This document shows, piece after piece, positions 36,621-46,123 of a DNA stretch of 64,000 nucleotides; within the stretch, counting starts at the first letter, position 1, and every line of letters starts with the position of its first letter. The DNA is from Gilliamella sp. Pra-s52 (lineage in GTDB: Bacteria; Pseudomonadota; Gammaproteobacteria; Enterobacterales; Orbaceae): the NCBI RefSeq assembly GCF_009795805.1, contig NZ_WTEY01000009.1, forward strand, positions 33,156 through 97,155, read 5' to 3'. The position numbers and the translations under genes are program-made. Under the pieces are notes generated by a model, which saw nothing but the letters and a program-made list of their open reading frames with translations, was not told the origin of the DNA and searched no databases.

Positions 36621-39600
36621 ATGATCATATCAGACGCTAACAGTGCGGTGTCATCCGTCGCTTATCGTGCAAACGAAGTCATTGCCATATACCCAATCAC
36701 ACCAAGCTCAACCATGGCCGAGCAAGCTAGCACTTGGGCAGAGTTTAATAAACCAAATGTATTTGGTGATACACCAAGAGTGATTGAAATGCAGTCCGAA
36801 GCAGGAGCCATTGCAACTGTTCATGGTTCATTAATGACTGGGGCGCTAGCAACTTCGTTTACTTCGTCGCAAGGTTTGCTTTTAATGATCCCATCACTAT
36901 ACAAAATAGCTGGCGAACTTACTCCTTTTGTTTTGCATGTTGCCGCTCGAACTGTTGCAACTCACGCACTTTCTATTTTTGGTGATCATTCTGATGTGAT
37001 GGCAATTAGGCAAACTGGTTTTGCAATGCTTTGTTCAAGCTCAGTGCAGGAAGCACAAGATTTTGCGTTAATTTCACAAATGGCAACCTTAAATAGCCGA
37101 GTTCCTTTTGTTCACTTTTTTGATGGATTTAGGACATCACACGAAGTCAATAAAATCTATCCACTAAGTGATGAACAAATTCATAATTTATTACCGCATG
37201 AGGCGATTAAAGCTTATCGTGAACGAGCTTTAACACCCGACAAACCTGTGACTCGTGGCACATCAGCCAACCCTGATACCTATTTCCAATGCCGAGAAGC
37301 GATAAATAGTTATTATGATAGTACTTATCAACATGTTGTTGATGCTATGGATTCCTTTGCGGCAGAAACAGGCAGAAGGTATCAACCTTTTGAATATTAT
37401 GGAGCTTGTGATGCTGAACGTGTTATTGTCATTATGGGCTCTGGAGCAAGCACCACCAAAGAAGTTGTGGATGTTTTACTTAAACAAAACGAAAAAGTTG
37501 GTGTTGTGAACGTTCGATTATTTCGTCCTTTTTCAGCCGGCCATTTACTAAGTGTTATTCCTAATACTGTTAATAAAATTGCTGTTCTTGATAGAACTAA
37601 AGAGCCTGGAGCGCAAGCCGAGCCACTTTATTTAGATATTATAACCGCATTTTCTGAAAGCTTATCACGAGGGGAACGCACAACTATGCCACTTATTATA
37701 GGTGGACGTTATGGGTTATCCTCTAAAGAATTTGATCCTAGATGTGTACTTGCCATTTTTGCTGAACTTAACTTAGCAAAACCAAAGCCACGCTTTACTG
37801 TTGGTATTTATGATGATATTACAGGGCTGTCTTTACCATTGCCGGATCAATCTATTCCACAAAAATCTTCACTCGAAGCGCTATTTTATGGACTTGGTAG
37901 TGATGGCACTGTATCAGCAACTAAAAATAATATTAAAATTATTGGTGATAGTTCACCTTTTTATGTACAAGGGTATTTTGTATATGACTCGAAAAAAGCA
38001 GGCGGTTTAACCACTTCGCACTTACGAGTTAGCTTAGATCCTATTGATTCCCCTTATTTAATTACCAGTGCACACTTTATTGGCTGCCACCAAGATCAGT
38101 TTATCGATAAATATCAAATTGTTGATAAGTTAAAAGACGATGGTATTTTTTTACTTAATACACCGTATAGCAAAGATGAAATTTGGCATAGGCTTCCAAA
38201 AGAAGTGCAAGTGCAATTAATTAAAAAGCGTGCACACTTTTACATTATAAATGCGGCAAAAATTGCTCGTGAATGTAATTTAGGAGCTAGAATTAATACC
38301 GTTATGCAGGCTGCTTTTTTTCATCTTGCTGAAATATTTAAAAATGATTTTAGTATTACTCAATTAAAAGAGGTCATTGCCAAAAGTTATAGTAGTAAAG
38401 GGCAAAATTTGGTTGAAAACAACTGGAAAGCACTTGATTTAGCTATTGCTTCATTAGTACAAATACCGCTTAGTTGTGTTGATCAAAGTAGCTCAACTAT
38501 GCCTCCTATTGTACCAGCTAATGCTCCTAATTTTGTTAAAGCAGTGACAGCTACAATGTTAGCTGGTTTAGGTGATAATTTACCTGTATCAGCATTTCCA
38601 CCCGACGGCACATGGCCTATCGGTACAACAAAATGGGAAAAACGCAATATTGCAGAGCAAATCCCGATTTGGCAACCAGAACTATGTACTCAATGTAACC
38701 ACTGTGCGGTTGCTTGCCCTCATGCGGCTATTCGCGCCAAAGTTGTTGATCCTGACGATATGCTAAGCGCTCCAGATTCATTAAGCTCGCTTGAAGTTAA
38801 AGCTCGTGATATGAAAGGACAACGCTATGTGTTACAAGTGGCACCGGAAGATTGCACTGGCTGTAACTTATGTGTCGAAGTGTGCCCTGCTCGCGATCGT
38901 AATAATTTTGAAATTAAAGCAATTAACATGCAATCACGTATCGACAATATTGATACACAACGTACCAATTTTGAGTACTTTACTGCATTGCCAGATCGAA
39001 ATATTGATACACTTGAACGTATTGATGTACGTACATCACAATTGCTTACACCGCTATTTGAATATTCAGGCGCTTGTGCTGGCTGTGGCGAAACTCCATA
39101 CATAAAATTATTGACACAACTTTATGGTGACCATTTAGCCATAGCCAATGCCACTGGGTGTTCATCAATTTATGGTGGTAATCTGCCATCATCACCTTAT
39201 ACGACCGATCGCGATGGGCGTGGACCGGCTTGGGCAAATTCATTATTTGAAGATAATGCTGAGTTTGCATTAGGGTATCGCATTACTTATGATCAACATA
39301 AAAAACGTGCGTTACGTTTACTTGATTATGTTGCCGGCGACATTTCGCCCGAAATAATTATCGCCTTAAAATCATCAGAAACCTCTATAGCTGAAAAGCG
39401 TCAACAAGTCGAGTTATTACGTGAGCAGCTTGTACACCTAGACTCTGCTCAATCACAAGAGTTGATGCAAGATGCAAATTATTTGGTTGATAAATCAGTT
39501 TGGGCTATTGGTGGCGATGGTTGGGCTTATGATATTGGATTTGGTGGGCTTGATCATGTGATGAGTTTAACCGATAACGTAAATATATTAGTATTAGATA

Positions 39601-40163
39601 CACAATGTTATTCCAATACCGGTGGTCAACAATCAAAAGCCACGCCGATGGGTGCGGTATCAAAATTTGCCGATTTAGGTAAGCATAAAGCGCGTAAAGA
39701 TCTTGGTGTTAGTGTAATGATGTATGGCCATGTCTATGTTGCACAAGTTGCATTAGGTTCACAACTCAACCAAACTCTTAAAGCCCTACAAGAAGCCGAA
39801 GCTTATGATGGGCCATCTTTAGTCATCGCTTATAGCCCTTGTGAAGAACATGGCTATGATTTGGCTAAATCACACGAACAAATGAAGGATTTAGTTAAAT
39901 CAGGGTTCTGGCCTTTATATCGTTACGATCCACGCCGTATGGCTGAAGGTAAACCAGGTTTAGTACTAGATTCTAAAGCACCAAACAGTGATTTATTAAC
40001 TAGTATCTTACTAAAAGAACAGCGTTTTCGCCGCTTAGAAACACTTGAACCTTTAATGGCAAACACTCTGCATGAACGTTCAACTAAAATGGCAGATTCT
40101 AAATATAAATTCTTGCAAATACTGGCAACCTATTCGGATATTGAAACACCAGCAGATAACTAA
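36621..40163 (+). CDS. nifJ: Pyruvate:ferredoxin (flavodoxin) oxidoreductase NifJ
   Basis: 1180 residues, the full homodimeric PFOR length. It oxidises pyruvate and CoA to acetyl-CoA and CO2, passing electrons to flavodoxin or ferredoxin. Domains in order: N-terminal pyrimidine-binding part (ANEVIAIYPITPSSTMAE), the gamma-type domain near 430-600, two 4Fe-4S motifs CTQCNHCAVACPHA (about 687-700) and CTGCNLCVEVCPARD (about 743-757), a further cluster Cys pair ACAGCGETPY (about 817), and the TPP domain with GDGWAYDIGFGGLDHV (about 964). Cytoplasmic, oxygen-sensitive. Alone in its transcript with a terminator behind it. Suggests anaerobic pyruvate metabolism. Confidence 0.97.
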   Translation: MIISDANSAVSSVAYRANEVIAIYPITPSSTMAEQASTWAEFNKPNVFGDTPRVIEMQSEAGAIATVHGSLMTGALATSFTSSQGLLLMIPSLYKIAGELTPFVLHVAARTVATHALSIFGDHSDVMAIRQTGFAMLCSSSVQEAQDFALISQMATLNSRVPFVHFFDGFRTSHEVNKIYPLSDEQIHNLLPHEAIKAYRERALTPDKPVTRGTSANPDTYFQCREAINSYYDSTYQHVVDAMDSFAAETGRRYQPFEYYGACDAERVIVIMGSGASTTKEVVDVLLKQNEKVGVVNVRLFRPFSAGHLLSVIPNTVNKIAVLDRTKEPGAQAEPLYLDIITAFSESLSRGERTTMPLIIGGRYGLSSKEFDPRCVLAIFAELNLAKPKPRFTVGIYDDITGLSLPLPDQSIPQKSSLEALFYGLGSDGTVSATKNNIKIIGDSSPFYVQGYFVYDSKKAGGLTTSHLRVSLDPIDSPYLITSAHFIGCHQDQFIDKYQIVDKLKDDGIFLLNTPYSKDEIWHRLPKEVQVQLIKKRAHFYIINAAKIARECNLGARINTVMQAAFFHLAEIFKNDFSITQLKEVIAKSYSSKGQNLVENNWKALDLAIASLVQIPLSCVDQSSSTMPPIVPANAPNFVKAVTATMLAGLGDNLPVSAFPPDGTWPIGTTKWEKRNIAEQIPIWQPELCTQCNHCAVACPHAAIRAKVVDPDDMLSAPDSLSSLEVKARDMKGQRYVLQVAPEDCTGCNLCVEVCPARDRNNFEIKAINMQSRIDNIDTQRTNFEYFTALPDRNIDTLERIDVRTSQLLTPLFEYSGACAGCGETPYIKLLTQLYGDHLAIANATGCSSIYGGNLPSSPYTTDRDGRGPAWANSLFEDNAEFALGYRITYDQHKKRALRLLDYVAGDISPEIIIALKSSETSIAEKRQQVELLREQLVHLDSAQSQELMQDANYLVDKSVWAIGGDGWAYDIGFGGLDHVMSLTDNVNILVLDTQCYSNTGGQQSKATPMGAVSKFADLGKHKARKDLGVSVMMYGHVYVAQVALGSQLNQTLKALQEAEAYDGPSLVIAYSPCEEHGYDLAKSHEQMKDLVKSGFWPLYRYDPRRMAEGKPGLVLDSKAPNSDLLTSILLKEQRFRRLETLEPLMANTLHERSTKMADSKYKFLQILATYSDIETPADN

Positions 40164-40215
40164 CAATGATCACCTACGGTAAAACAGTTACCCACGGTAA
40201 TTTACAAATCACTAT

Positions 40216-40242
40216 AAAGGACTGTTATTAAAGCAGTCCTTT
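40216..40242 (+). terminator. Intrinsic terminator of nifJ
   Basis: Nine-base arms AAAGGACTG / CAGTCCTTT have a 9-base loop and end in T, about 50 bases after the stop. Confidence 0.85.
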
Positions 40243-40444
40243 TTACACACTATTTTTGATCAATAAAGCACCAAATCTGTGCAAGTTTAGATTAATCTGT
40301 CCTGAATAATAACCATCTTATCGTTAACTTTTTGTTATCTAATACTTTACAAATAAGTAATCTTAGTAATCTTTAAAAAGTTGGTATTATTTTTGCTTAA
40401 TTAATAATTGACCACATAAATATTAATTAAGCGAGAGGTGAATC

Positions 40445-41632
40445 ATGATATCCAATTTAAATGTCAGTAGAAGAAAATTAATCACATTTTCAAGTGCGGC
40501 AATTGCAGGGCTATCTATTAATCAATTATTATCTAAAGCCCATGCGATAGAAGCGCAAAACTCAATTTCATTCTCGCTACCTATGCTTGAAAATGTAGCA
40601 ACACCAGATATTAACAATCCAATAAGACTCAATTTCAATGAAAATGCGCTTGGTATGTCACCACTCGCAAAACAAGCAGCAATCGATGCCGTACCAAAAG
40701 CTAATCGCTATGCCAAAGCCGAAATGCCAATGCTTAATAAACGATTAGCTCAACATCATAAAGTTGATGATTCTCAAATTTTATTAACTGCAGGCTCATC
40801 GGAAGGTATTCGAAGCGCTATTGCCGCTTTTGTTAAGCCAGATACTCAATTAGTCATTCCAGATCTTACTTATGGTGATGGAGAACATTTTGCAAAGATC
40901 TTTAATTTAAAAATTACTAAAGTACCAAGTTTGTCTGATTGGCAGATAGATATAAAAGGCATACAAAAAGCTGCTGAAGATTATAATGGATTTTCAATTG
41001 TTTATTTGGTTAATCCAAATAATCCTACTTCGACTGTTTTTACAACAAACGAAATCGAACCTTGGATAAAAAGCAAACCTAAAAATACGATCTTTATTAT
41101 TGACGAAGCTTATGCTGAATTTGTTAATGATCCTGCTTTTAAATCAGTTGATGAATTAATTGCAAAAGGTTGTGACAATATCATATTACTTAAAACATTT
41201 TCAAAAATCCATGCAATGGCAGGATTACGAGTCGGTTATGCAGTCAGCTCACTTGAAAATATTCAAAATATGGCTCAATATGTAGCTGGCGAAAAGCTCA
41301 ACTATTGTGGTGTTTGTGCTGCACTTGCTTCTATGGATGATCAACCATTTTTAACTTATTCTAAAAAAGCGGTTGATGTATCACGTCAAATCATGGAAAA
41401 AGCACTATCAGACTTAGGATTACACTATTTAAAATCACAAACTAATTTTATGTTTCATAAAAGTCCGATTAATTTAAAAGATTATCGTGAATTAATGAAA
41501 AATAACTTCATATTGATTGGAAGAGATTTTGAACCAGCAACAAACTGGTGTCGAATATCACTTGGTTCACCGAGCGAAATGCTCTATGTAGCAAATACAA
41601 TGAACGAATTAAAAAATAAAGGACAAATCTAA
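40445..41632 (+). CDS. Tat-signal class I/II aminotransferase (HisC-like)
   Basis: 395 residues. The N terminus has a twin-arginine signal (NVSRRKLITFSSAAIAGLS) followed by SKAHA, a cleavage-like site near residue 33. The rest is a PLP-dependent fold type I aminotransferase near histidinol-phosphate aminotransferase. NENALGMSP and TAGSSEGIRSAI bind cofactor, VNPNNPTS and IIDEAYAEF are conserved, and the Schiff-base Lys is in KTFSKIHAMAGLRVGY (about 253). A folded, cofactor-loaded enzyme exported by Tat would act in the periplasm; the substrate is unknown. GAGAGGTGAATC precedes the ATG. Monocistronic. Confidence 0.85.
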   Translation: MISNLNVSRRKLITFSSAAIAGLSINQLLSKAHAIEAQNSISFSLPMLENVATPDINNPIRLNFNENALGMSPLAKQAAIDAVPKANRYAKAEMPMLNKRLAQHHKVDDSQILLTAGSSEGIRSAIAAFVKPDTQLVIPDLTYGDGEHFAKIFNLKITKVPSLSDWQIDIKGIQKAAEDYNGFSIVYLVNPNNPTSTVFTTNEIEPWIKSKPKNTIFIIDEAYAEFVNDPAFKSVDELIAKGCDNIILLKTFSKIHAMAGLRVGYAVSSLENIQNMAQYVAGEKLNYCGVCAALASMDDQPFLTYSKKAVDVSRQIMEKALSDLGLHYLKSQTNFMFHKSPINLKDYRELMKNNFILIGRDFEPATNWCRISLGSPSEMLYVANTMNELKNKGQI

Positions 41633-41658
41633 CAATAGCTTTATTACAGATAAAAAAT

Positions 41659-41691
41659 AAGCTCTTTAATATTGATTAATTTAAAGAGCTT
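41659..41691. terminator. Bidirectional intrinsic terminator
   Basis: Arms AAGCTCTTTAA / TTAAAGAGCTT have an A-run on one side and a T-run on the other. It serves the aminotransferase (+) and the NlpC/P60 gene (-). Confidence 0.85.
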
Positions 41692-41722
41692 TTTGTTATT
41701 ACATTATTCTTCAAAAGGAAGC

Positions 41723-42256
41723 TTAACTACCCATTACACGTCGCGTCATCCAGTAATGCTTCTTCCAATAACTTTCGTTTAAACTTGAATAGATAACACC
41801 TTTTGATGTCGAAGCATGTAAAAACTTACCATCAGCATAATAAATACCAACATGCAAACCACTACGGCTCCGACCTGTTTTAAAAAATACTAAATCGCCA
41901 GCTTTAGGTGTGTTTACCTTAACACCTAATCGAGCCTGCTCTGCCGCACTTCTTGGTAAGTTTTTTGAAAGCCTATTTTTAAAAAAATTCATCACTAAAG
42001 CAGAACAATCACTACCTGACAAAGTTGTACCACCATAACGGTATGGTGTGTTTTGCCATTTTTTATAATGAGATTCTATTTTAGCCAATATAGTCGGATC
42101 AGATTTAGTACTTTTAACAGAAACCTGTCCTTGACTAGTACTACAACCGAATAACATAAACAAAGAAAAGATCAATGTACTTATTAAAAAATCTCTCTTT
42201 ATATTAATGGAATTGCTGAGCAACGTTCCTAATAATCGATTGCCTTTTTTTGTCAT
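41723..42256 (-). CDS. NlpC/P60-family cell-wall peptidase lipoprotein
   Basis: 177 residues. An unusually long polar N terminus precedes a lipoprotein signal ending in MLFGC (Cys38). The NlpC/P60 domain has catalytic C84 (GSDCSALV), H135 (SGLHVGIYY) and H147. RYGGTTLSGSDCS, PRSAAEQARLG and GDLVFFKTG match Spr/NlpC-type murein endopeptidases that cut D-iGlu-mDAP bonds. AAAGGAA precedes the ATG at 42256, so the 53-base overlap with the upstream GTPase gene is likely real. Last gene of the DUF2868-GTPase operon. Confidence 0.88.
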   Translation of the reverse strand: MTKKGNRLLGTLLSNSINIKRDFLISTLIFSLFMLFGCSTSQGQVSVKSTKSDPTILAKIESHYKKWQNTPYRYGGTTLSGSDCSALVMNFFKNRLSKNLPRSAAEQARLGVKVNTPKAGDLVFFKTGRSRSGLHVGIYYADGKFLHASTSKGVIYSSLNESYWKKHYWMTRRVMGS

Positions 42257-43562
42257 TTTTTTTTGTTCCTTTATTTAACGTCGACCAGTACGAATAACGT
42301 CTAGCTACCTTTAAACTTTTAGGTAACACACCTTTTTCCCATTCATTTTTATCTAATTTAGATAACCTAACAGGTCTCGTATCCGCATGACCGCGATGAT
42401 TTAAACTTTCTTTAAGGCGAATTAATCGTAAAGAAAGAAAACAAATAATAACATCATCAACACTTAATTTACTATACCCAGAAAGCTGATACCGCATTCT
42501 AGAACCATAATGTTTCGCAGTTTGCACCAAACTGCCAACTACAGCGCCAACCAACGCGGCAGAACCAAGTGAAATACCACCTGTTGCTACATCAATACTT
42601 GCACCAATTGTTGCGCCTGACACAAAGCCTTTAGTCAAATGCATACCCACCGTTTTTAGTGCATCAACATTAAAAAGGTCAGCATTATAACGGCCTTTGA
42701 TTAAAGGCAAGCTCTCTTCACTCTCTTGAGTTAAATCGAATTGATACAATTTTAATAATTCATTAATCGCTGTTTGTTCTCGCTTTCTGACTTTATTTTG
42801 CATATCAGCAATGGCTCGGTTATCGTCTAGTTTAGCCATTTTGGAAAAAGCGGTAACATCAACAAGCGTTTCTGCAATAATTCGATTAGCTGTTTTATTT
42901 CGAGAATCACGAATTTGTGAGATTTTATCTAGCCAATTATCTAATATTTCTTTAGCAGGTTCAACCAATAAAGCAAGGCTATGATACAATCGCTCTTCAC
43001 CATCTAAAGATGGGAATATAGCGTCGAACTTAATAATAGCATGAATCCCAACTCGTGACAGCAATCTTTTCCATTCTTTTTCATTTTGGTCATTACCCGA
43101 TATAAAATTCAAAACTGCTAATATGGGTTTATCACTATTAGATAAAATAGATAACTCATCGTGATACTTTGCCAATATTGGCTCTCTGACATCTATCACA
43201 TAGATAGCCACATCACTATTTAGTAGCTGTTTGATGACTTTGGCTTCTTGATTAAAAGTGTTTTCAGCCTCTGGACTTTGTAAAAAAAGAGTTAATTTAT
43301 CAACACCATCAAGTTTTTTATTAGCAGGAACAAGTTGGTTAATATAATCATAAAGCGCCAAACTGTCTTCTAACCCTGGTGTATCATAAAAAACAATCGA
43401 TTTATTTTGCTCAAGCGGCAAAGTTATTGATTCAACATGTCTTGTGGTGCCAGGATGGTCAGATACATGACCAAAATGGCTATTGCGAATTAAGGTGCGT
43501 AATAATGACGTTTTACCAACATTGGCGTGACCAACTACGGCTAATTTTAATGTTGATAGCAT
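42204..43562 (-). CDS. GTPase with DUF3482 C-terminal domain
   Basis: 452 residues. N-terminal Era/TrmE-like G domain: G1 GHANVGKTS (near residue 11-19), switch region HPGTTRHVES, G3 DTPGLED. G4 looks degenerate (AVLNFIS, not NKxD), so base specificity may be relaxed. The C-terminal DUF3482 region contains a Gly/Ala-rich hydrophobic stretch (GFVSGATIGASIDVATGG... VVGSLV) able to enter a membrane. GTGAGGA precedes the ATG at 43562. One base separates the DUF2868 stop from this start, and the downstream NlpC gene overlaps it by 53 bases. Function of the pair is not established. Confidence 0.87.
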   Translation of the reverse strand: MLSTLKLAVVGHANVGKTSLLRTLIRNSHFGHVSDHPGTTRHVESITLPLEQNKSIVFYDTPGLEDSLALYDYINQLVPANKKLDGVDKLTLFLQSPEAENTFNQEAKVIKQLLNSDVAIYVIDVREPILAKYHDELSILSNSDKPILAVLNFISGNDQNEKEWKRLLSRVGIHAIIKFDAIFPSLDGEERLYHSLALLVEPAKEILDNWLDKISQIRDSRNKTANRIIAETLVDVTAFSKMAKLDDNRAIADMQNKVRKREQTAINELLKLYQFDLTQESEESLPLIKGRYNADLFNVDALKTVGMHLTKGFVSGATIGASIDVATGGISLGSAALVGAVVGSLVQTAKHYGSRMRYQLSGYSKLSVDDVIICFLSLRLIRLKESLNHRGHADTRPVRLSKLDKNEWEKGVLPKSLKVARRYSYWSTLNKGTKKNDKKRQSIIRNVAQQFH

Positions 43563-43563
43563 A

Positions 43564-44871
43564 CTAAATATCCTCACTTAGCCAATCTGGTTCAGCTAAT
43601 TGTAAAGAGAGCGATTGCCAATTATGATACTGTTTGCCTTGATTAATAAACCAAATTCGGGTTTGTTGTGATTTGTTAATCAGCTGATTAATAAAATTCA
43701 ATAACCCTCTATCGGGTGCTCTATCGGTATCAATTGCAATTAGTAATTTTTTAGCTGGTGTTAATTGAAAGTAATCTAAAATATTATTACGTTGTTCTCT
43801 TGTATTTAAAAAACCTAAAAATTTAACAGACTCAGGATGATGCCAACTTTCGTGCACATCTACTGCAACCAAAAAAGAGCCCTTACCATCTTCAATTGGA
43901 TGTACAGGAGAACACCATTGATGGTTACTGTATCCTAATCTATCGGCATCTTCAATGTTAACAATTAATGGCTGCAATTGGTTTGCTAATACTTGATAGT
44001 CAGGGTGTGTAATATTGAGTTTAATATAACGACAACTAACCAACCAGTTAACACCGCAGAATATCATACATAACACCCTTACCAATAACCCATAAGCAAT
44101 AAACACCCCCAACAGCCAAACAGCCCATGACGAACGAACTTCGCCAGTGTTTAAAGCATTTTCGCTTAATTTTATTATGTCATCTTTAGGGATATCAAAA
44201 CCAAATAATGAAGGTAAATAGCCCAAATAGTGCGTTAACCGAATAATAGTATCAGAACTAAGTAATGTAGTTTGCCATTCAAAACTATAATACTTAGTTG
44301 AAAATAACACTACTAACACTAGCAATGCACTACTTAAAATCACAGTCCAAAACAGGTTAAGCACAAAACCGATAAGCCAACGCACGCGGGTTCCAAACAA
44401 TTCAATAAATGCAGGAAAAAGTTGTTGTATGGTCTTTTTTTGAGAAAGTTTTTTAGCTAACCACAACCAGCAATGAATTAATAAACTACCACCAAAATTA
44501 GAAAAGAAAAAAAATGAACAAAGCCAAATAGATAATGTAATTAAGTGCACACCTAATAGGCTAAAAAGCGCCCAATACAAATTGATGGGGTTCTGGTTTA
44601 CTGCTCCCAAGGCTAAGGAACCACCTAAAAATACAGAGAATAACAGTAATAAGACAAAAGAAAACTTTACAGACTGTATTAGTATTTTTTGCGAAGAATA
44701 TAGGCCATTTTGCTTTGACAACATAGTTGCTCGCATCACAATTCGATCAGTGAGCGATATTTGTTCAGCTCTTACTTGTCGGTTAATATCTTGGTCAGCA
44801 AACCGTCCAGATTCGGCTTCAATTAAATGGATAGTTTCAGTCAGCCAGAGTGATTTTAGCTTTTGTCGCAT
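43564..44871 (-). CDS. DUF2868 membrane protein
   Basis: 435 residues. About five membrane helices lie in two groups (about 65-120 and 160-290), with a soluble C-terminal part that ends in LAIDTDRAPDRGLLNFINQL... The wording matches DUF2868, a family usually encoded directly before DUF3482 GTPases. The soluble part may contact the GTPase; that is inference. First gene of the three-gene overlapping operon. The ATG at 44871 has a weak upstream site. Confidence 0.85.
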   Translation of the reverse strand: MRQKLKSLWLTETIHLIEAESGRFADQDINRQVRAEQISLTDRIVMRATMLSKQNGLYSSQKILIQSVKFSFVLLLLFSVFLGGSLALGAVNQNPINLYWALFSLLGVHLITLSIWLCSFFFFSNFGGSLLIHCWLWLAKKLSQKKTIQQLFPAFIELFGTRVRWLIGFVLNLFWTVILSSALLVLVVLFSTKYYSFEWQTTLLSSDTIIRLTHYLGYLPSLFGFDIPKDDIIKLSENALNTGEVRSSWAVWLLGVFIAYGLLVRVLCMIFCGVNWLVSCRYIKLNITHPDYQVLANQLQPLIVNIEDADRLGYSNHQWCSPVHPIEDGKGSFLVAVDVHESWHHPESVKFLGFLNTREQRNNILDYFQLTPAKKLLIAIDTDRAPDRGLLNFINQLINKSQQTRIWFINQGKQYHNWQSLSLQLAEPDWLSEDI

Positions 44872-44915
44872 TAAACTTAGCCTTTACCATTATCAACAAT
44901 TAAGAATAAAAGAAA

Positions 44916-44931
44916 CGCGACCTAAGTCGCG
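44916..44931 (-). terminator. Hairpin terminator of zapB
   Basis: CGCGAC-CTAA-GTCGCG perfect stem, followed on the minus strand by TTTCTTTTA. It separates zapB from the DUF2868 operon. Confidence 0.7.
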
Positions 44932-44949
44932 CTAAAAAATTTGAATCAA

Positions 44950-45195
44950 TTATTGTGTAATTTCGCCAATTTTACTTAATAATGTTTGAATACGTTGTTG
45001 CCATATTTGTTGATCTTGTTTGAGTTTTTCGTTTTCATCACGTAATGCTTTCATTTCATCAGAACTATCATTAATCAGTTGTTCCAACTCTTGATTCCCT
45101 TGTTTTAAAGTAGCGATCTCTTGTTGTAATGTGGTGATAGTATTAACGGTATGCTGGATTTTATTTTCCAATTGATTCAATATTTCTAATGACAT
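44950..45195 (-). CDS. zapB: Cell division protein ZapB
   Basis: 81 residues, nearly all coiled coil. MSLEILNQLENKIQHTVNTITTLQQEI and the end QQRIQTLLSKIGEI match ZapB, which stabilises the FtsZ ring together with ZapA. GAGGAA precedes the ATG at 45195. An upstream TTG six codons earlier lies before that site and is not used. Divergent from tpiA. Confidence 0.92.
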   Translation of the reverse strand: MSLEILNQLENKIQHTVNTITTLQQEIATLKQGNQELEQLINDSSDEMKALRDENEKLKQDQQIWQQRIQTLLSKIGEITQ

Positions 45196-45295
45196 ATTTT
45201 TCCTCAAGCTCAATTTATTTGGTGTATAATGCTAACTATTATACCGAATTCATTCTAAAATCAACACTATTTTAAACTTTAAGTTGGAGAAAATT

Positions 45296-46060
45296 ATGCG
45301 TAAACCACTTGTTATGGGGAACTGGAAGCTCAATGGTAGTAAAAACATGGCTAAAAGCCTAGTTGCAGGGCTACGAAATGAGCTATCAAATAATACTGCG
45401 TGCAATGTAGCAATTGCACCACCGGTTGTCTATCTTGATTTTGTAAAACATCAATTAGATGGTTCTAATATCATTTTAGGTGCTCAAGATGTTGGCGTAA
45501 ATCTTTCTGGTGCTTATACTGGAGAAATATCAATCGAAATGCTAAAAGACGTTGGTGTAACTCACGTTATTATTGGACACTCTGAACGTCGTACGTATCA
45601 TAAAGAATCAGACGAATTTGTTGCTAAAAAGTTTGGTGTCATTAAAGAAGCAGGATTAGTACCAGTATTATGTATTGGCGAAACTGAAGCTGAAAACGAA
45701 GCAGGTCAAACACAAGCTATCTGTGCTCGTCAAATTGATGCTGTGATTAAGGCACTTGGCATTCAAGCATTTAATGGTGCGGTTATTGCTTATGAACCAG
45801 TTTGGGCAATTGGAACTGGAAAATCAGCAACTCCAGCACAAGCGCAAGCTGTTCATAAATTTATTCGAGATCATATTGCTAAACAAGATGAAAAAGTAGC
45901 GCAGCAAGTGATTATCCAATATGGTGGTTCTGTTAATGATAAAAATGCAGCCGAACTCTTTACTCAACCTGATATTGATGGTGCATTAGTAGGCGGAGCA
46001 TCATTAAAAGCTGATGCTTTTGCAGCGATCGTTAAAGCAGCCGAACAAGCTAAAAAATAA
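45296..46060 (+). CDS. tpiA: Triosephosphate isomerase
   Basis: 254 residues. Catalytic K11 (GNWKLNG), the His in IIGHSERR (about 95) and the Glu in [11 protein letters not shown] (about 167) are visible. It interconverts glyceraldehyde-3-phosphate and dihydroxyacetone phosphate. TTGGAGAAAATT precedes the ATG at 45296. The TTG at 45284 belongs to that leader. A strong terminator follows. Confidence 0.97.
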   Translation: MRKPLVMGNWKLNGSKNMAKSLVAGLRNELSNNTACNVAIAPPVVYLDFVKHQLDGSNIILGAQDVGVNLSGAYTGEISIEMLKDVGVTHVIIGHSERRTYHKESDEFVAKKFGVIKEAGLVPVLCIGETEAENEAGQTQAICARQIDAVIKALGIQAFNGAVIAYEPVWAIGTGKSATPAQAQAVHKFIRDHIAKQDEKVAQQVIIQYGGSVNDKNAAELFTQPDIDGALVGGASLKADAFAAIVKAAEQAKK

Positions 46061-46080
46061 ATCGTCGCATAGCAAATAAT

Positions 46081-46108
46081 AAAAAAGACGCTAATAAGCG
46101 TCTTTTTT
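46081..46108. terminator. Bidirectional intrinsic terminator
   Basis: AAAAAAGACGCT-AATA-AGCGTCTTTTTT, perfect. It serves tpiA (+) and the Ner-like gene (-). Confidence 0.9.
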
Positions 46109-46123
46109 ATTTTCAAACTAATA

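Noticed and set aside
38825..39270. Overlapping ORFs on both strands within nifJ
   Set aside because: Shadows of the Cys-rich coding region of nifJ.
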